NCBI GenBank assembly: GCA_944321685.1
Contig: CALUMH010000001.1
Span: forward strand, 124,001 to 188,000
DNA: 64,000 nt
From: an uncultured Muribaculaceae bacterium
GTDB lineage: Bacteria; Bacteroidota; Bacteroidia; Bacteroidales; Muribaculaceae
Direction: 5' to 3'
The translations under genes and the position numbers were made by a program. The notes under the pieces were generated by a model, which had not been told where the DNA came from, searched no databases, and worked only from the letters and a program-made list of their open reading frames with translations. This document shows, in pieces, positions 1-10,300 of this stretch (position 1 is its first letter; each line of letters opens with the position of its first letter).

Positions 1-234
1 GCCCACCGGCATATTGTCGGCCGTGACAGTGATAACGCGCGCTTCGGGCGCGTTATCCTGCACAGGCAGCAACAGGAATTTAGATGCGTCTTTCACAGAG
101 ATTATATTCTGCTCGCTTGCCAAGTGGCGCACACTGTAGGTGGGGTTCTCGGCAGCAACAAGTGTCATAGATGCAAGCCCCATCATGGCTGCGGCACCCA
201 CCACACGGGAAATATTTTTTGCAAATGTCTTCAT
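1..234 (-). CDS. Secreted DUF4980/GH32-type glycosidase, N-terminal part only
   Basis: The gene starts at the ATG at 232-234 and leaves the window, so only the first 78 codons are visible. Residues 1-28 form a Sec signal peptide (basic start, hydrophobic core, small residues before AENP). The mature start contains the stretch KFLLLPVQDNAPEA. From memory this resembles the small N-terminal beta domain (DUF4980) that precedes the catalytic domain of Bacteroides GH32 fructan hydrolases. No catalytic residue is visible, so GH32 is inference. It follows SusD by 40 nt on the same strand, as an enzyme in a SusCD operon would. If GH32 is right, the substrate would be levan or inulin. Confidence 0.55.
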   Translation of the reverse strand, partial: MKTFAKNISRVVGAAAMMGLASMTLVAAENPTYSVRHLASEQNIISVKDASKFLLLPVQDNAPEARVITVTADNMPVG

Positions 235-274
235 AATAATAACGGTATATGTTAATTAGCAATTTAGGTTTATT

Positions 275-2092
275 TTATTCGTAATTCCTGTTTTGAGTAT
301 AAAGGCCGGGCCTGTAGAACATCTGGTTGTAAGGTATCGGGAAATACTCGTTCTTGTCGGCTGTATAACGTGCATCCCTGTAATAGTCGGCGTATGCCTG
401 CGAGGTCACGTTGCCGCTTTCATCAACCGGTGCATACTGCAATGGCACGCCGTTCTTGTCGGTGCAATAATACACATCTTTTTGTTCACTTGCAAAGAAT
501 GCCGTCAAAGTCTCGGAGGCTATGCCCCAGCGACGCAAATCGAAGTAGCGGCCATTCTCCATTGCCATCTCCAAGCGGCGTTCCCAGCGCAGGCATTGGC
601 GTGCATTCTCCTTGTTGTCGAAATATGGTGACATGGGGTATTCGGCAATTTCGCACTGGTCGGCGGCATAACTTATGTGCTTGGCTATGGAGTTGCCTGC
701 ACGACGGCGAATGTCATTGATGATGTTGCGGGCACCGGCCAGGTCGCCGGTTTCAATCATGGCCTCGGCACGCATCAGCATCACGTCGCTGTAGCGGAAC
801 ACATAGTCGGCAGTGGCAAATTCCTGCCAAGAGTCATGATACGACTCACCCTTCGAGCGTTGCGGTACCTCCTTCATCGAGCAGTAGTAGCCATACACGT
901 TGGGAGTGCGGGCGTTGAGCAACGTCAATGTATATTCTTCCTCATATTTATAGGGGAACGTGGGCATACCCACGGTGTGGAACAAGCGCGGATCCCACTT
1001 TTGGGCAGTAGGCTGGCCGTTGATGGGATAATCTATCTCATAGTTGCCATCCTCGTATTGGTCGAAAATCGGCAGCCCATCCTTGGTCTTGAAAGCATTC
1101 ACAAGGTTCTGCGACGGCTTGTGAAAGTCATGCCCCATAGTCCAAATACCCCTTGCTCCGTTAAGCATGACCGACCAGTTGGCTCGACCAAATTTGGTAT
1201 TGTCATCGGTGTACAGCGAGGTTTGTACCGCAAACACCGACTCCTTGCTGTTCTTGTTCTCGGGCAAGAAGATGTCGCCGAAGTCTTCAAGGTAGTCATA
1301 TTGTGAATTGGCAACCACATCGGTGTAATTAAGCACCTGTTGCATATATTGCTGGTTGATATGGTCAACGCCAGTAGTAGCCTCATAGCCATCGCCCCAA
1401 GCAAGGTCAAGGTAGCACTTGGCAAGGTAGGCTGCGGCAGCAACGCGGTTCACACGACCGCCATCTTCCTGTACACCGGGTAATACATCAAAGGCAAACT
1501 TGAAATCACTGATTATCTTGCCCATAAGCTCCTCATGGGTGTACTGCGCGTTGGATATCTGCTCCACGGTATTGTTGGCATACGCCACCTCATCGATCCA
1601 CGGCACACGGTACCACAATGTGATAAGCTTGTAATAGAAGTGGGCACGCAGGAAACGCACTTCGGCTTCGCGCTGCTCGGCCACATCGGCACCAAGCTCG
1701 GCATCGCCGTGCTGCTGCAGCGACACTATTGCGCGGTTACAGCGCGATATGGCGCAATAAAGGCGGTACCACAGCTCGTCCATGTGATCGGGATTACGCG
1801 ATGACAGCGACGACCATATTTCAAGGTGGTGGTAATTAGTGTCGCCTGTCCCCGACCCGCCTTTCAGGCAGTCGTCAGAAGTAACATCCCCGTAAGGGAA
1901 CAGGTTGAACGGATAAGTGTACCAGCAGTCGCCGAGCATGGCGTAAGCCGCAGTCACCATCTCCTCGGGGTGCATGAAAGCCTCTTCCTCATCGATTACA
2001 GCCGTCGGCGTATAGTCGAGGAAATCGTTGCAACTTGTCAATGCCAGCCCCATAAGGCACGAGGCCATGAATGTATATATCTTCTTTTTCAT
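275..2092 (-). CDS. RagB/SusD-family outer-membrane glycan-binding lipoprotein (PUL 1)
   Basis: This 605-residue surface lipoprotein caps the SusC transporter and binds oligosaccharide for import. A lipoprotein signal peptide ends in LTSC with the lipidated Cys at residue 21, followed by the NDFLDYTPTAVI segment typical of SusD N-termini. The middle has the alpha-helical TPR-like body, and the C-terminus carries the SusD pattern (LRWERRLEMAMENGRYFDLRRWG, then YFPIPYNQM). It lies 47 nt downstream of SusC and 40 nt upstream of the partial glycosidase, so it is the second gene of the operon. Length and architecture are normal. Ligand specificity cannot be read from the sequence; fructan is only suggested by the next gene. 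Confidence 0.95.
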   Translation of the reverse strand: MKKKIYTFMASCLMGLALTSCNDFLDYTPTAVIDEEEAFMHPEEMVTAAYAMLGDCWYTYPFNLFPYGDVTSDDCLKGGSGTGDTNYHHLEIWSSLSSRNPDHMDELWYRLYCAISRCNRAIVSLQQHGDAELGADVAEQREAEVRFLRAHFYYKLITLWYRVPWIDEVAYANNTVEQISNAQYTHEELMGKIISDFKFAFDVLPGVQEDGGRVNRVAAAAYLAKCYLDLAWGDGYEATTGVDHINQQYMQQVLNYTDVVANSQYDYLEDFGDIFLPENKNSKESVFAVQTSLYTDDNTKFGRANWSVMLNGARGIWTMGHDFHKPSQNLVNAFKTKDGLPIFDQYEDGNYEIDYPINGQPTAQKWDPRLFHTVGMPTFPYKYEEEYTLTLLNARTPNVYGYYCSMKEVPQRSKGESYHDSWQEFATADYVFRYSDVMLMRAEAMIETGDLAGARNIINDIRRRAGNSIAKHISYAADQCEIAEYPMSPYFDNKENARQCLRWERRLEMAMENGRYFDLRRWGIASETLTAFFASEQKDVYYCTDKNGVPLQYAPVDESGNVTSQAYADYYRDARYTADKNEYFPIPYNQMFYRPGLYTQNRNYE

Positions 2093-2139
2093 AACTTGAA
2101 TAATCTATAAATGTTTTAGTTTATGTAATAAGGTTGTGC

Positions 2140-5100
2140 TTAGAAACCGATTTGCACTCCGAACGACACCGAGGTGGCCAACGGGTAATTCCAATCGGGA
2201 TTTTCCGGGTCGGTGCAAGTGAGGCTCTTGCTCTTTATGGTGAGCAGGTTCTGCCCCGATACATATACACGGGCATTTGTCATCTTCAACTTCGACAGCA
2301 GGTTTTGCGGCAGCGAGTAGCCGAATTGCAGGTTGCGCAGTTTCAAGTAAGAGCCATTTTCAACGAAGTAGCTCGATGCACGCCCCTCATCGGCGGTATT
2401 TTGGGTACTAAGCGCAGGTATTGTGGAGCCGGTGTTGGCCGTGGTCCATGCGTCAAGCACACGCTCGCCCTTGTTCGACCCCGGGTCGTTGACCGCCCAA
2501 AAGTCGGTCTGGAACTTTTGGTTGTTATAGACATCCTTGTCGCAAACGCCCTGCCAAAACATACTCAAGTCGAAATTCTTGTAAGTGAGGGCTATGTTCA
2601 AGCCGTATGAGAACTTAGGCACGGGATTGTAAATCCACGTCTGGTCGGCATCGGTGATACTGCCGCTGTTGTCAAGGTCGGCATACTTCAAGCCGCCCAC
2701 GCGGGCATTTGCCTGCCCCGAAGCATCCACTTCGGCTTGGCTTTGGAATATCCCCTCGGCAACATAACCCACAATCGACCCGTAAGGCTGGCGCGACTGC
2801 ACAAGGTTCTCGGTGGTAGTGTGGGCATACGAGCCGGTAGTGGTCGATGGCAGGTAGGTCACACGGTTGCGGAAGAAGTCGGCGTTGGCCGAAACATCAA
2901 GCCCAAGCCCGCACGAAAAATTCTTGCGATATCCCACCTGAAATTCCATACCCCAGTTGCGCAACGACGGGCCGTTGAGCCACGATGCGCCACCTTCGCC
3001 AAGGGCACCCAAATAAGCCGGATTGATTAGCATATCGTCAACATCTTTCACATAACCATCAATCGAACCATAAAGCTGGCCTTGGAACAGGGTGAAGTCG
3101 GTACCCACGTTGAACTGTTCGGCCGATTCCCACTTCAAGTCGGGATTGGCAAGTTGCGTGGCGCGGTATCCCGAGGGGAACAGGCCCGATCCTTGCAAGT
3201 ATAAGTCGTATGCAGTTGAAGTCACGCGGTCGAGGCCGTAGTCAACCACATAAAGGCCAAACTGGGCATTGTTATCAATAGCCTGATTACCTGTGCGCCC
3301 CCACGAGAAACGCACTTTCCAGTCGGTGAGCCATTGCTTCTCAAGCAGCTGCGAAATGCGGAAACCCACAGTGGCAGCGGGGAAAGTACCCCAACGGTTG
3401 TCTTTGCCGAAACGCGATGAACCATCATGGCGCAACGTAAATGAGGCAAGCACCAAGTCGCGCCAGTTATAATCTATTTTACCGAAGAACGAAGCCAGTC
3501 GGTATCCCACCTTGGCACCCGTGTTGCTCATGGTGCCGGTAGCGGCGTTGGGCCACATGTAATCGGGTGTTTCGAGCGCATATTCTTCGGAATAAGCCGA
3601 AAAGTCTATCACGGTCTGCTTGTTAAGTTCGGCACCCAGCAACACGTTGAAGGTGTGTTGGTCGGCAATCTTGAAGTTGTAGTTAATAGTGTTCGACCAA
3701 GTCCAGTTCACTTCATTGTTATGAGAGAGTGTGGTTTTTGCGATGTCGTTGCTCACAATGTCGGAATGATAAGTGTGCGTCATGGCATTGATAAACGAGC
3801 TGTAATAATCGATGCCGAAGTTGGAGCGGAAAGTGAACCCCTTGAACGGCTTTATGTCAACGTAGGCATTGCCAAACATACGCCAGTAGTTGAGGCTGTT
3901 GTCTCGGTTGTCATATGCCTCACGCAATGGATTTTGGCGGTCGCTCATGCTGCCTACAGGGCCCGAAAAAGTCTCGCCGTCCTCTTCATACACCGGCACT
4001 ATCGGAGCCATCTTCAATGCATTTTCCATCGGAGCCACGTCCACTTGGCTTGAATAAGTCACCGTGAAGTTCTCGCCCACCGAAATCCAGTCGGCAATGT
4101 TGTACGACGAGTTCATACGGGCCGAGATGTTTTGGAAGTCGGTATATTTTATGATACCGTTGCTCTTTTTGTAACCAAGCGAGAACATGGCCGAATGCTT
4201 GTCGTTGGCGTGCGAAACCGAGAGGTCGTAGCTTTGCGAAAATCCCGTGCGCGAGATGGCATCAAGCCAGTCGGTGTCGGCATAGCGCATAGTGCGGTTG
4301 GCGTTGATATACCCGTCATAACGCCCGCCCACAGTGTAATTCACATATTGGCTCGTGGCCGGGTTCCACACCGTGATTGGAGTGCCGCCGACGGCATTGA
4401 GGTCGAGCCCGTAATTGCTGGCGTATGCCACCGGGTCAAGTCCGTCGTTGAGCGCGGCCTGCGCCATTGCAGTGGCATAGCCCGAGCTATTGAGCAACTT
4501 CATCTTCGACTGGCTGCTATAGAACGATGCCGTCAAGTTGGCGTTGAAATCCACCTTGATTTTGTCACCCTTCTTGCCACGCTTGGTGGTGATGATGATA
4601 ACGCCGTTTGATGCACGAGAACCGTAGATTGATGCCGATGCAGCATCTTTCAGCACTTGCATACTCTCGATGTCGTTGGCGTTAAGCGAATTTAGCGCAC
4701 GGGTCGTAGGCACACCGTCAACGATGTACAACGGGTCTTGCGACGAGTTGAACGAGCCGATACCACGAATACGAACCGTACCTACACCACTTGGCGAGCC
4801 GGTTGCCGTGATGGTCATGCCCGGAACCTTGCCTTGCAGTGCCCGCATGGGGTCGGGGTCGGATGTTGTCTTCAAGTCTTCGGTGTTGACCACGGCCACC
4901 GAGCCGGTAAGGTCGGCCTTGCGCTGGGTTGTGTAGCCGGTCACCACAATTTCATCAAGCAGTTCGTTATTCTCCTCAAGAGCCACTTGCATTTGTGCGG
5001 CGGCCTTCAAAGTCACGCTTTTGTAACCTATATAGGAAATGGTGACCGATGCCCCGTCGGGAACACTCAAGTGGAAGTTGCCGTCGATGTCGGTAGCTAC

Positions 5101-5265
5101 CCCGTTGGTGGTCTTGCCGGTTTCCACCACCGATGCCCCTATGATGGGGAGATTGTCGCTTTTCGACACAACTGTTCCACTCACATTCAAAGTGGACTGC
5201 GCCCACAGGCATCCCGACCAAAGCAGGAACGTGGCGCAAAGCAAAGCAATTTGTTTACTCTTCAT
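2140..5265 (-). CDS. SusC/RagA-family TonB-linked outer-membrane importer (PUL 1)
   Basis: A 1041-residue TonB-dependent porin that takes up oligosaccharides with its SusD partner, powered by TonB-ExbBD. Residues 1-23 are a signal peptide. Residues about 26-98 are a carboxypeptidase-regulatory-like domain (IIGASVVETG, DIDGNF). The TonB-box region DEIVVTGY is at 104-111. The plug follows (LQGKVPGM, VRIRGIGSF, PLYIVDGVPT), then a 22-strand-type barrel ending in a terminal Phe (FGVQIGF), as outer-membrane barrels usually do. It is the first gene of the operon and faces the divergent DUF6377 regulator across 264 nt containing a good -7 box. Family assignment is certain; the substrate is not visible. 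Confidence 0.97.
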   Translation of the reverse strand: MKSKQIALLCATFLLWSGCLWAQSTLNVSGTVVSKSDNLPIIGASVVETGKTTNGVATDIDGNFHLSVPDGASVTISYIGYKSVTLKAAAQMQVALEENNELLDEIVVTGYTTQRKADLTGSVAVVNTEDLKTTSDPDPMRALQGKVPGMTITATGSPSGVGTVRIRGIGSFNSSQDPLYIVDGVPTTRALNSLNANDIESMQVLKDAASASIYGSRASNGVIIITTKRGKKGDKIKVDFNANLTASFYSSQSKMKLLNSSGYATAMAQAALNDGLDPVAYASNYGLDLNAVGGTPITVWNPATSQYVNYTVGGRYDGYINANRTMRYADTDWLDAISRTGFSQSYDLSVSHANDKHSAMFSLGYKKSNGIIKYTDFQNISARMNSSYNIADWISVGENFTVTYSSQVDVAPMENALKMAPIVPVYEEDGETFSGPVGSMSDRQNPLREAYDNRDNSLNYWRMFGNAYVDIKPFKGFTFRSNFGIDYYSSFINAMTHTYHSDIVSNDIAKTTLSHNNEVNWTWSNTINYNFKIADQHTFNVLLGAELNKQTVIDFSAYSEEYALETPDYMWPNAATGTMSNTGAKVGYRLASFFGKIDYNWRDLVLASFTLRHDGSSRFGKDNRWGTFPAATVGFRISQLLEKQWLTDWKVRFSWGRTGNQAIDNNAQFGLYVVDYGLDRVTSTAYDLYLQGSGLFPSGYRATQLANPDLKWESAEQFNVGTDFTLFQGQLYGSIDGYVKDVDDMLINPAYLGALGEGGASWLNGPSLRNWGMEFQVGYRKNFSCGLGLDVSANADFFRNRVTYLPSTTTGSYAHTTTENLVQSRQPYGSIVGYVAEGIFQSQAEVDASGQANARVGGLKYADLDNSGSITDADQTWIYNPVPKFSYGLNIALTYKNFDLSMFWQGVCDKDVYNNQKFQTDFWAVNDPGSNKGERVLDAWTTANTGSTIPALSTQNTADEGRASSYFVENGSYLKLRNLQFGYSLPQNLLSKLKMTNARVYVSGQNLLTIKSKSLTCTDPENPDWNYPLATSVSFGVQIGF

Positions 5266-5356
5266 CTGAAAAATGGATAATTAGGTTGTTGTTAAGATAA
5301 TAATTTTATCACAGTGCAGTAACAAAGCAAACGGTAAAAAATTTGTTTTGTCGATG

Positions 5357-5364
5357 CAAAGATA
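5357..5364 (-). promoter_or_regulatory. Promoter -7 box of PUL 1 (susC)
   Basis: The minus strand reads TATCTTTG, an exact match to the Bacteroidetes -7 consensus TAnnTTTG. It implies a leader of about 85 nt before the susC start at 5265. A TTTG lies upstream, but about 24 nt away rather than the usual 19-21, so the -33 element is uncertain. No promoter was recognised for the divergent regulator. Confidence 0.55.
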
Positions 5365-5529
5365 AATAGCACCCTGTGAAAGAGCTAACAAATATGTTTC
5401 ACAGGCTGACACTCATGTTAAATGCAACATTAGTAACAACAAATGAAACATATTTCGCACCCGCTGTAACTTGCATATTAAAATAAAATTTACGAATATT
5501 GTACTTGCCAAATTAGAAAACGCACCCAT

Positions 5530-7194
5530 ATGAAATATCTGTTACTGAGCCTCACATTATGTCTTGCCCTGATACAAGCGGCCGCAAACGACCAACCGGC
5601 CAACCAATATATATGCCTGCTCGACCAAGCTATAGCCGACAGGGAAAAATACATGGAAATAAAGAAGACCCGCATCGACAGCTTGAGGCGGCAGTTTGCC
5701 ATACACGATGACACGGCGAAATACCATGTATGCAACAAACTTGTCGTCGAATATATGAACTATTCACTCGACTCGGCACTCGCATACGCCAAGCAAGGCG
5801 CCCGACTGGCTCGCAAGGCAGGCGACGACAACTCTCTCACCGATGCCTACATGAACATTGCCCGAATATACAACCTTACGGGATTGATGCCCAAAGAGGC
5901 TTTCGATATTCTGAAAAACATAGACCGCAGCACATTGGGCGGCGAATACCTTGTCCGGTACTATATACTGGCTTTGCAGATATATGATAACCTGGCCAAG
6001 CAGGCTTTCGACAGCGAAATCAGCCGACGGTATGAACGCACAGCACAACTTTACCGCGACTCGGCACTCCACTTCGCTCCGGGCAACGAAATCATTCTTG
6101 CCAACAAATATATCGAGGAGGGAAACTACGAAATGGCCCGCAGTGTGGTATGTGGCGGCCTTAGCGACGACATGACCGGCAGCGACGCGGCAGCGCGATT
6201 TCACGTGCTGGCAAGAATATACGGATTGCAAAACAATGTATCGCAACGCAAGAAGTACCTTGCGTTGGCCGCCAGGTGCGACATGGTGAACGGTGCCCGC
6301 GAATACATGGCTCTGCAAGAACTTGCCCAAATGCTTTATGATGACGGCGACACCGGACGCGCCTACCGATACATACACCAAAGCATATCCGACGCAATAG
6401 CCTGCAATGCCAGATCACGAATGCTCGAAATGTCGAAAACAATTCCTATAATCGATGCCGACTACAACCGAAAACAGGCTGAAACCAACCTGATGTTATA
6501 TGCCGCCTGCGCCTGCATAGGCGTACTGTCGGTATTACTGCTCGTCATAGCAATTTATGTACACAAGCGCAACCGAAAATTATCGGCGGCAAAGCAACTG
6601 CAAGAAGAACTGAACCGGCAACTTGAACTTGGCAACAACGAACAGCAGCAACTGAACGAACGCTTGCAAGCTCTAAATGAAAACCTGCTGCAAGCAAACC
6701 GTAAATGGCAATCGATGAACGTGGAGTTACAACAAGCCGACCGCATTAAAGAAGAATATGTCACACAATTCATGAACTTGTGTTCGGAATACCTGTCGAA
6801 AATGGAAAGCTACCGCAACAACCTGCTTAAGATTGCATCGCAACGCAATTTCGACCGGTTGTATGATGCTGTAAAATCAAATCGCGAACTCGAAAAAGAA
6901 ATCAACGACTTCTATGCCAAATTCGATGAAGCATTCTTGCACCTGTTCCCTGCGTTTGTTGACGACTTCAACAAATTACTGTTGCCGGAATGCCAAATAA
7001 AGCCAAAACATGACGAACGGTTAAACACCGAATTACGAATTTTTGCATTGCAACGCTTGGGCATCACCGATAGCGAAAAGGTTGCAAAATTCCTGCGTTG
7101 TTCATTCTCCACGATATACAATTATCGCACAAAAATGAAAAACAGAGCTATCGACCGCGATGATTTTGAAGAAAAAATCATGAATTTATGCTGA
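5530..7194 (+). CDS. DUF6377-type TPR membrane regulator, divergent to PUL 1
   Basis: A 554-residue membrane-spanning regulator-like protein. Residues 1-19 are a signal peptide. About 60-300 are helical TPR-like repeats predicted in the periplasm. One transmembrane helix lies at about 322-345 and a Gln/Asn-rich coiled coil at about 350-408. The cytoplasmic C-terminus has a helix-turn-helix-like pattern at about 500-537 (FALQRLGITDSEKVAKFLR, then STIYNYRTKMKN), the hallmark of DUF6377 proteins. There is no histidine kinase or AraC domain, so it is not a classical hybrid two-component regulator. Its divergent position suggests it senses a periplasmic signal and controls the PUL, but that role is inferred from position only. 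Confidence 0.8.
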   Translation: MKYLLLSLTLCLALIQAAANDQPANQYICLLDQAIADREKYMEIKKTRIDSLRRQFAIHDDTAKYHVCNKLVVEYMNYSLDSALAYAKQGARLARKAGDDNSLTDAYMNIARIYNLTGLMPKEAFDILKNIDRSTLGGEYLVRYYILALQIYDNLAKQAFDSEISRRYERTAQLYRDSALHFAPGNEIILANKYIEEGNYEMARSVVCGGLSDDMTGSDAAARFHVLARIYGLQNNVSQRKKYLALAARCDMVNGAREYMALQELAQMLYDDGDTGRAYRYIHQSISDAIACNARSRMLEMSKTIPIIDADYNRKQAETNLMLYAACACIGVLSVLLLVIAIYVHKRNRKLSAAKQLQEELNRQLELGNNEQQQLNERLQALNENLLQANRKWQSMNVELQQADRIKEEYVTQFMNLCSEYLSKMESYRNNLLKIASQRNFDRLYDAVKSNRELEKEINDFYAKFDEAFLHLFPAFVDDFNKLLLPECQIKPKHDERLNTELRIFALQRLGITDSEKVAKFLRCSFSTIYNYRTKMKNRAIDRDDFEEKIMNLC

Positions 7195-7324
7195 TTTACA
7201 CTATACGACACATCTACATTATAGCACTAACACACCAGACGCAACAGTTTGAATATCAAGAAAATCTAAATTTGGTAAAGCTACATTTTCACTGTATCGG
7301 CATTAAATAACTTGACCGAAATAA

Positions 7325-7332
7325 TAGTTTTG
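7325..7332 (+). promoter_or_regulatory. Promoter -7 box for the multimodular DUF4886 protein
   Basis: The sequence TAGTTTTG matches TAnnTTTG. Transcription from it would start about 60 nt before the ATG at 7396. This supports 7396 as the start over the in-frame upstream start-like codons at 7312 and 7354, the first of which would lie upstream of this box. Confidence 0.45.
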
Positions 7333-7395
7333 CATAAGCGGCTCAAGAAAAACATGAGCAGCTTATTGTTTCACTTATTTTTCTTTAATACCGAT

Positions 7396-10300
7396 ATGAT
7401 AAATCTAAAGAAATTATTCTCATGCATGGGAATTGCTGCATTGGGAATGACTGCTCTCACCGCTTCGGCGCAATCAGCCATTACCTTGACAACCCAAACT
7501 CCCACTGTGATGCAAAACTTTGATGAGATGTATGATGCACAGACATCTCAAGCCACACTGGCTTTACCCGACGGGTGGCGTGTGGACCGCAACCTTGATG
7601 CTCCACGACAAATAGGAGCCTATGATGAAGCTGCAACCGAAGTCATGTACAGCGGCGGCGTGAGCCTTGCAAGCAATGCCAAAAACGGAACTTGGAACTT
7701 CGGCAGCTCTGCCCAACCGACCGACCGCGCAGTAGGCGGACTTTCAACCACCGTTTCGGGCGGCACTCGTTGCATAAGCGTAATGACTAAGTTGCACAAT
7801 GGCAGCGCAACAGATATAAGCCGGTTGTCGATAGATTACGATATTGAAAAATACCGTTATGGTGCCAATACCGCAGGATTTACGGTACAATTATATTACT
7901 CCGCCGACGGTGAAAATTGGACTTCGGGCGGCGACGATTTCTACACCTGGTTTACTCCCGACAGCGAAACCATAGGTGCCGAAGATGTACCAATTTCCAC
8001 AACAAGCATAAACGACAAAAACCTGCTTACAGACATCGATGCCAATTCCGACCTTTATTTGGCTTGGAACATAACAGTGGCTTCAGGTTCAAGTCCCGAC
8101 AAAGCTCCCGGCCTTGCCATCGACAATGTGTCGATAACGGCAAACTACGGCACAAGCGGCCATTACATCTATGTGGAAGACAACACCGGTTGGAACTCGC
8201 TTGCCGTGTATGAAACCTCGGGAAAAGCATTCGGCGAATACCCCGGAAGCGACGCTTTAGGTTACACAATAGTCAACGGTGTGTCATACAAGGCATTCGA
8301 GTACACAACTTCGGCTCCGTTTGACATAGAAATAAACAATACCGATGATATTAAGTTACCCAAATTCACGATTGACGAAACTCGCGACTATTACCTGTGC
8401 GTCACCGATGAGAATGTAACCGAAATCACCGACCCTCAATCATATACCGGATATGTCGATCCCGACGCGCCAAAACCTTCGGGCATATACTTGCGCGGAG
8501 AAGTCAATGGCTGGGATCCCGTACCTGAATGGGAATTCGGCATAATCGGCGATGGTGTATATGCTTTGTACGACAAGCAACTTTCCGGCGGATTTAAGAT
8601 TTCAGATGCCAACTGGTCGTCAAGTTGCAACTATGGTACAAACGGATCTACAATACTCATGGACCAACCATACCAATTGGAGTCAGGAACCGATGACAAC
8701 ATTTCATGTGGCAGCAATGCATACACTTGCAAGCGCATTGTCTTGACCATTACCGATGAAGGAGCAACACTATTGCTCGAATCAGACGACAGCACCGAAG
8801 GGTTGACCCAAGTTTATGTAATAGGCGACAATAACGGTTGGAACTATATGGACGCTTCGGGCGCACTTGCTCTCGATGAAACCGACGGCCTGTTCAAAGG
8901 ACGCATATCGTTGCCGTCCACTTCCGACGGCTACAGCCACTGGCGCATTTACCAACGTTTGGGAATGGGCGGAGCATGGGGCGCTCCCGGCGGAGAGAAC
9001 ATGACGGGAAACAACACCCACGGCACTCTTGAACAAGGCAGCACCGGCAATGTGTCAACAGCATCGGGTACCTATGATTTCACATTCAACCTGAATTCCG
9101 GTGAATATTCGCTTACTAAAGTATCCTCGGCCATAGCCGAAGTGCACCTTCTGCCGCAAGAAGTAGTACTTGTACCCGAATTGCCCGAAAAAGTAAAAAT
9201 ACTGTCGCTTAACAACAGCTTGATTTACTATAACGACCAAGATGTAATGTTCAACGAAATAGCCGCCGCAATGGGTAAAGATGCCGTGTGGACAAAACAC
9301 ACATTGCTCGGCAAGTCGCTTGAAACACATTGGAACGAAGGTGACGGACTTGCCGAAGACGGCACTCCGTCGGCCAAGATGCTGGTCCGCTCCGAGGCTT
9401 GGAGCCACATTATTTTGCAAGAACAAAGTTCTTTACCACGCACCGATATTGAAACATTCCGCGCATCAGTGAAAAAATGGATTGATTACATACGCGAATA
9501 TTGCCCCAATCCGAATGCCATAATCATACTGCCCATGAACTGGGCATATGAAGGCGATTGGGAAAACTTCACAAGCTTCAATGACACATTCCGCCGCAAT
9601 TACCTCGACGTTGCACGCGAACTTGGCGTAGTGGTGTGCCCGGTCGCCATGGCTTATCAGGATGTATTCGACACCGATGGCGAGGAAGCCTGCAGCGAAC
9701 TGTTCCTCGACGACCGACACCCAACGCCAAAAGCGACTTATATGGCCGCCTGTATGGAATATTCCTTGATTTTCGACGAAGACGCCTCTACCATCACCTA
9801 TCATCCCGAATCGGTGACCGATGAAGAAGCCAAGGACATGGCCGATTACGCCTCACGCACAATGGCCGGTTTCACCAATTACGTCAACCACAACCAAGGC
9901 ACGATAAGCTATACGGTACAGATACTCGATGAATTCGGCATGGAAATGGAAGCGCCCGAAGGCATCAAAATGACAGTCTCAGGTGGAGGCTCGCTTGACA
10001 GCAATAACACATTCACAAGCGACGGAACACTTGGCAACTATACCGTTACAGCCACCATGGGCACCTACACTTCTTCAGCCAAAATAAATGTGACCAAGGC
10101 CGAAACAGTGGTAGTTACATATCCATCCATCGAGCTTAATGAAGACCGCTTGGAAGCGAGTGAAGACTTCAACACAATCGGTACCGATGCCGACGCACAG
10201 TTGCCCGAGGCTTGGCGCATCGACCGTCAAACCGTGGCTCCGCGCACACTCGGAACATTTCCGGTGGCATTGCAACAAACCATGTATGCAGGCGGAGAAA

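Noticed and set aside
80..262. 60-codon Cys-rich frame at the left edge on the minus strand
   Set aside because: It overlaps the same-strand signal-peptide gene (1-234) in another frame; the latter has a convincing signal sequence and operon position.
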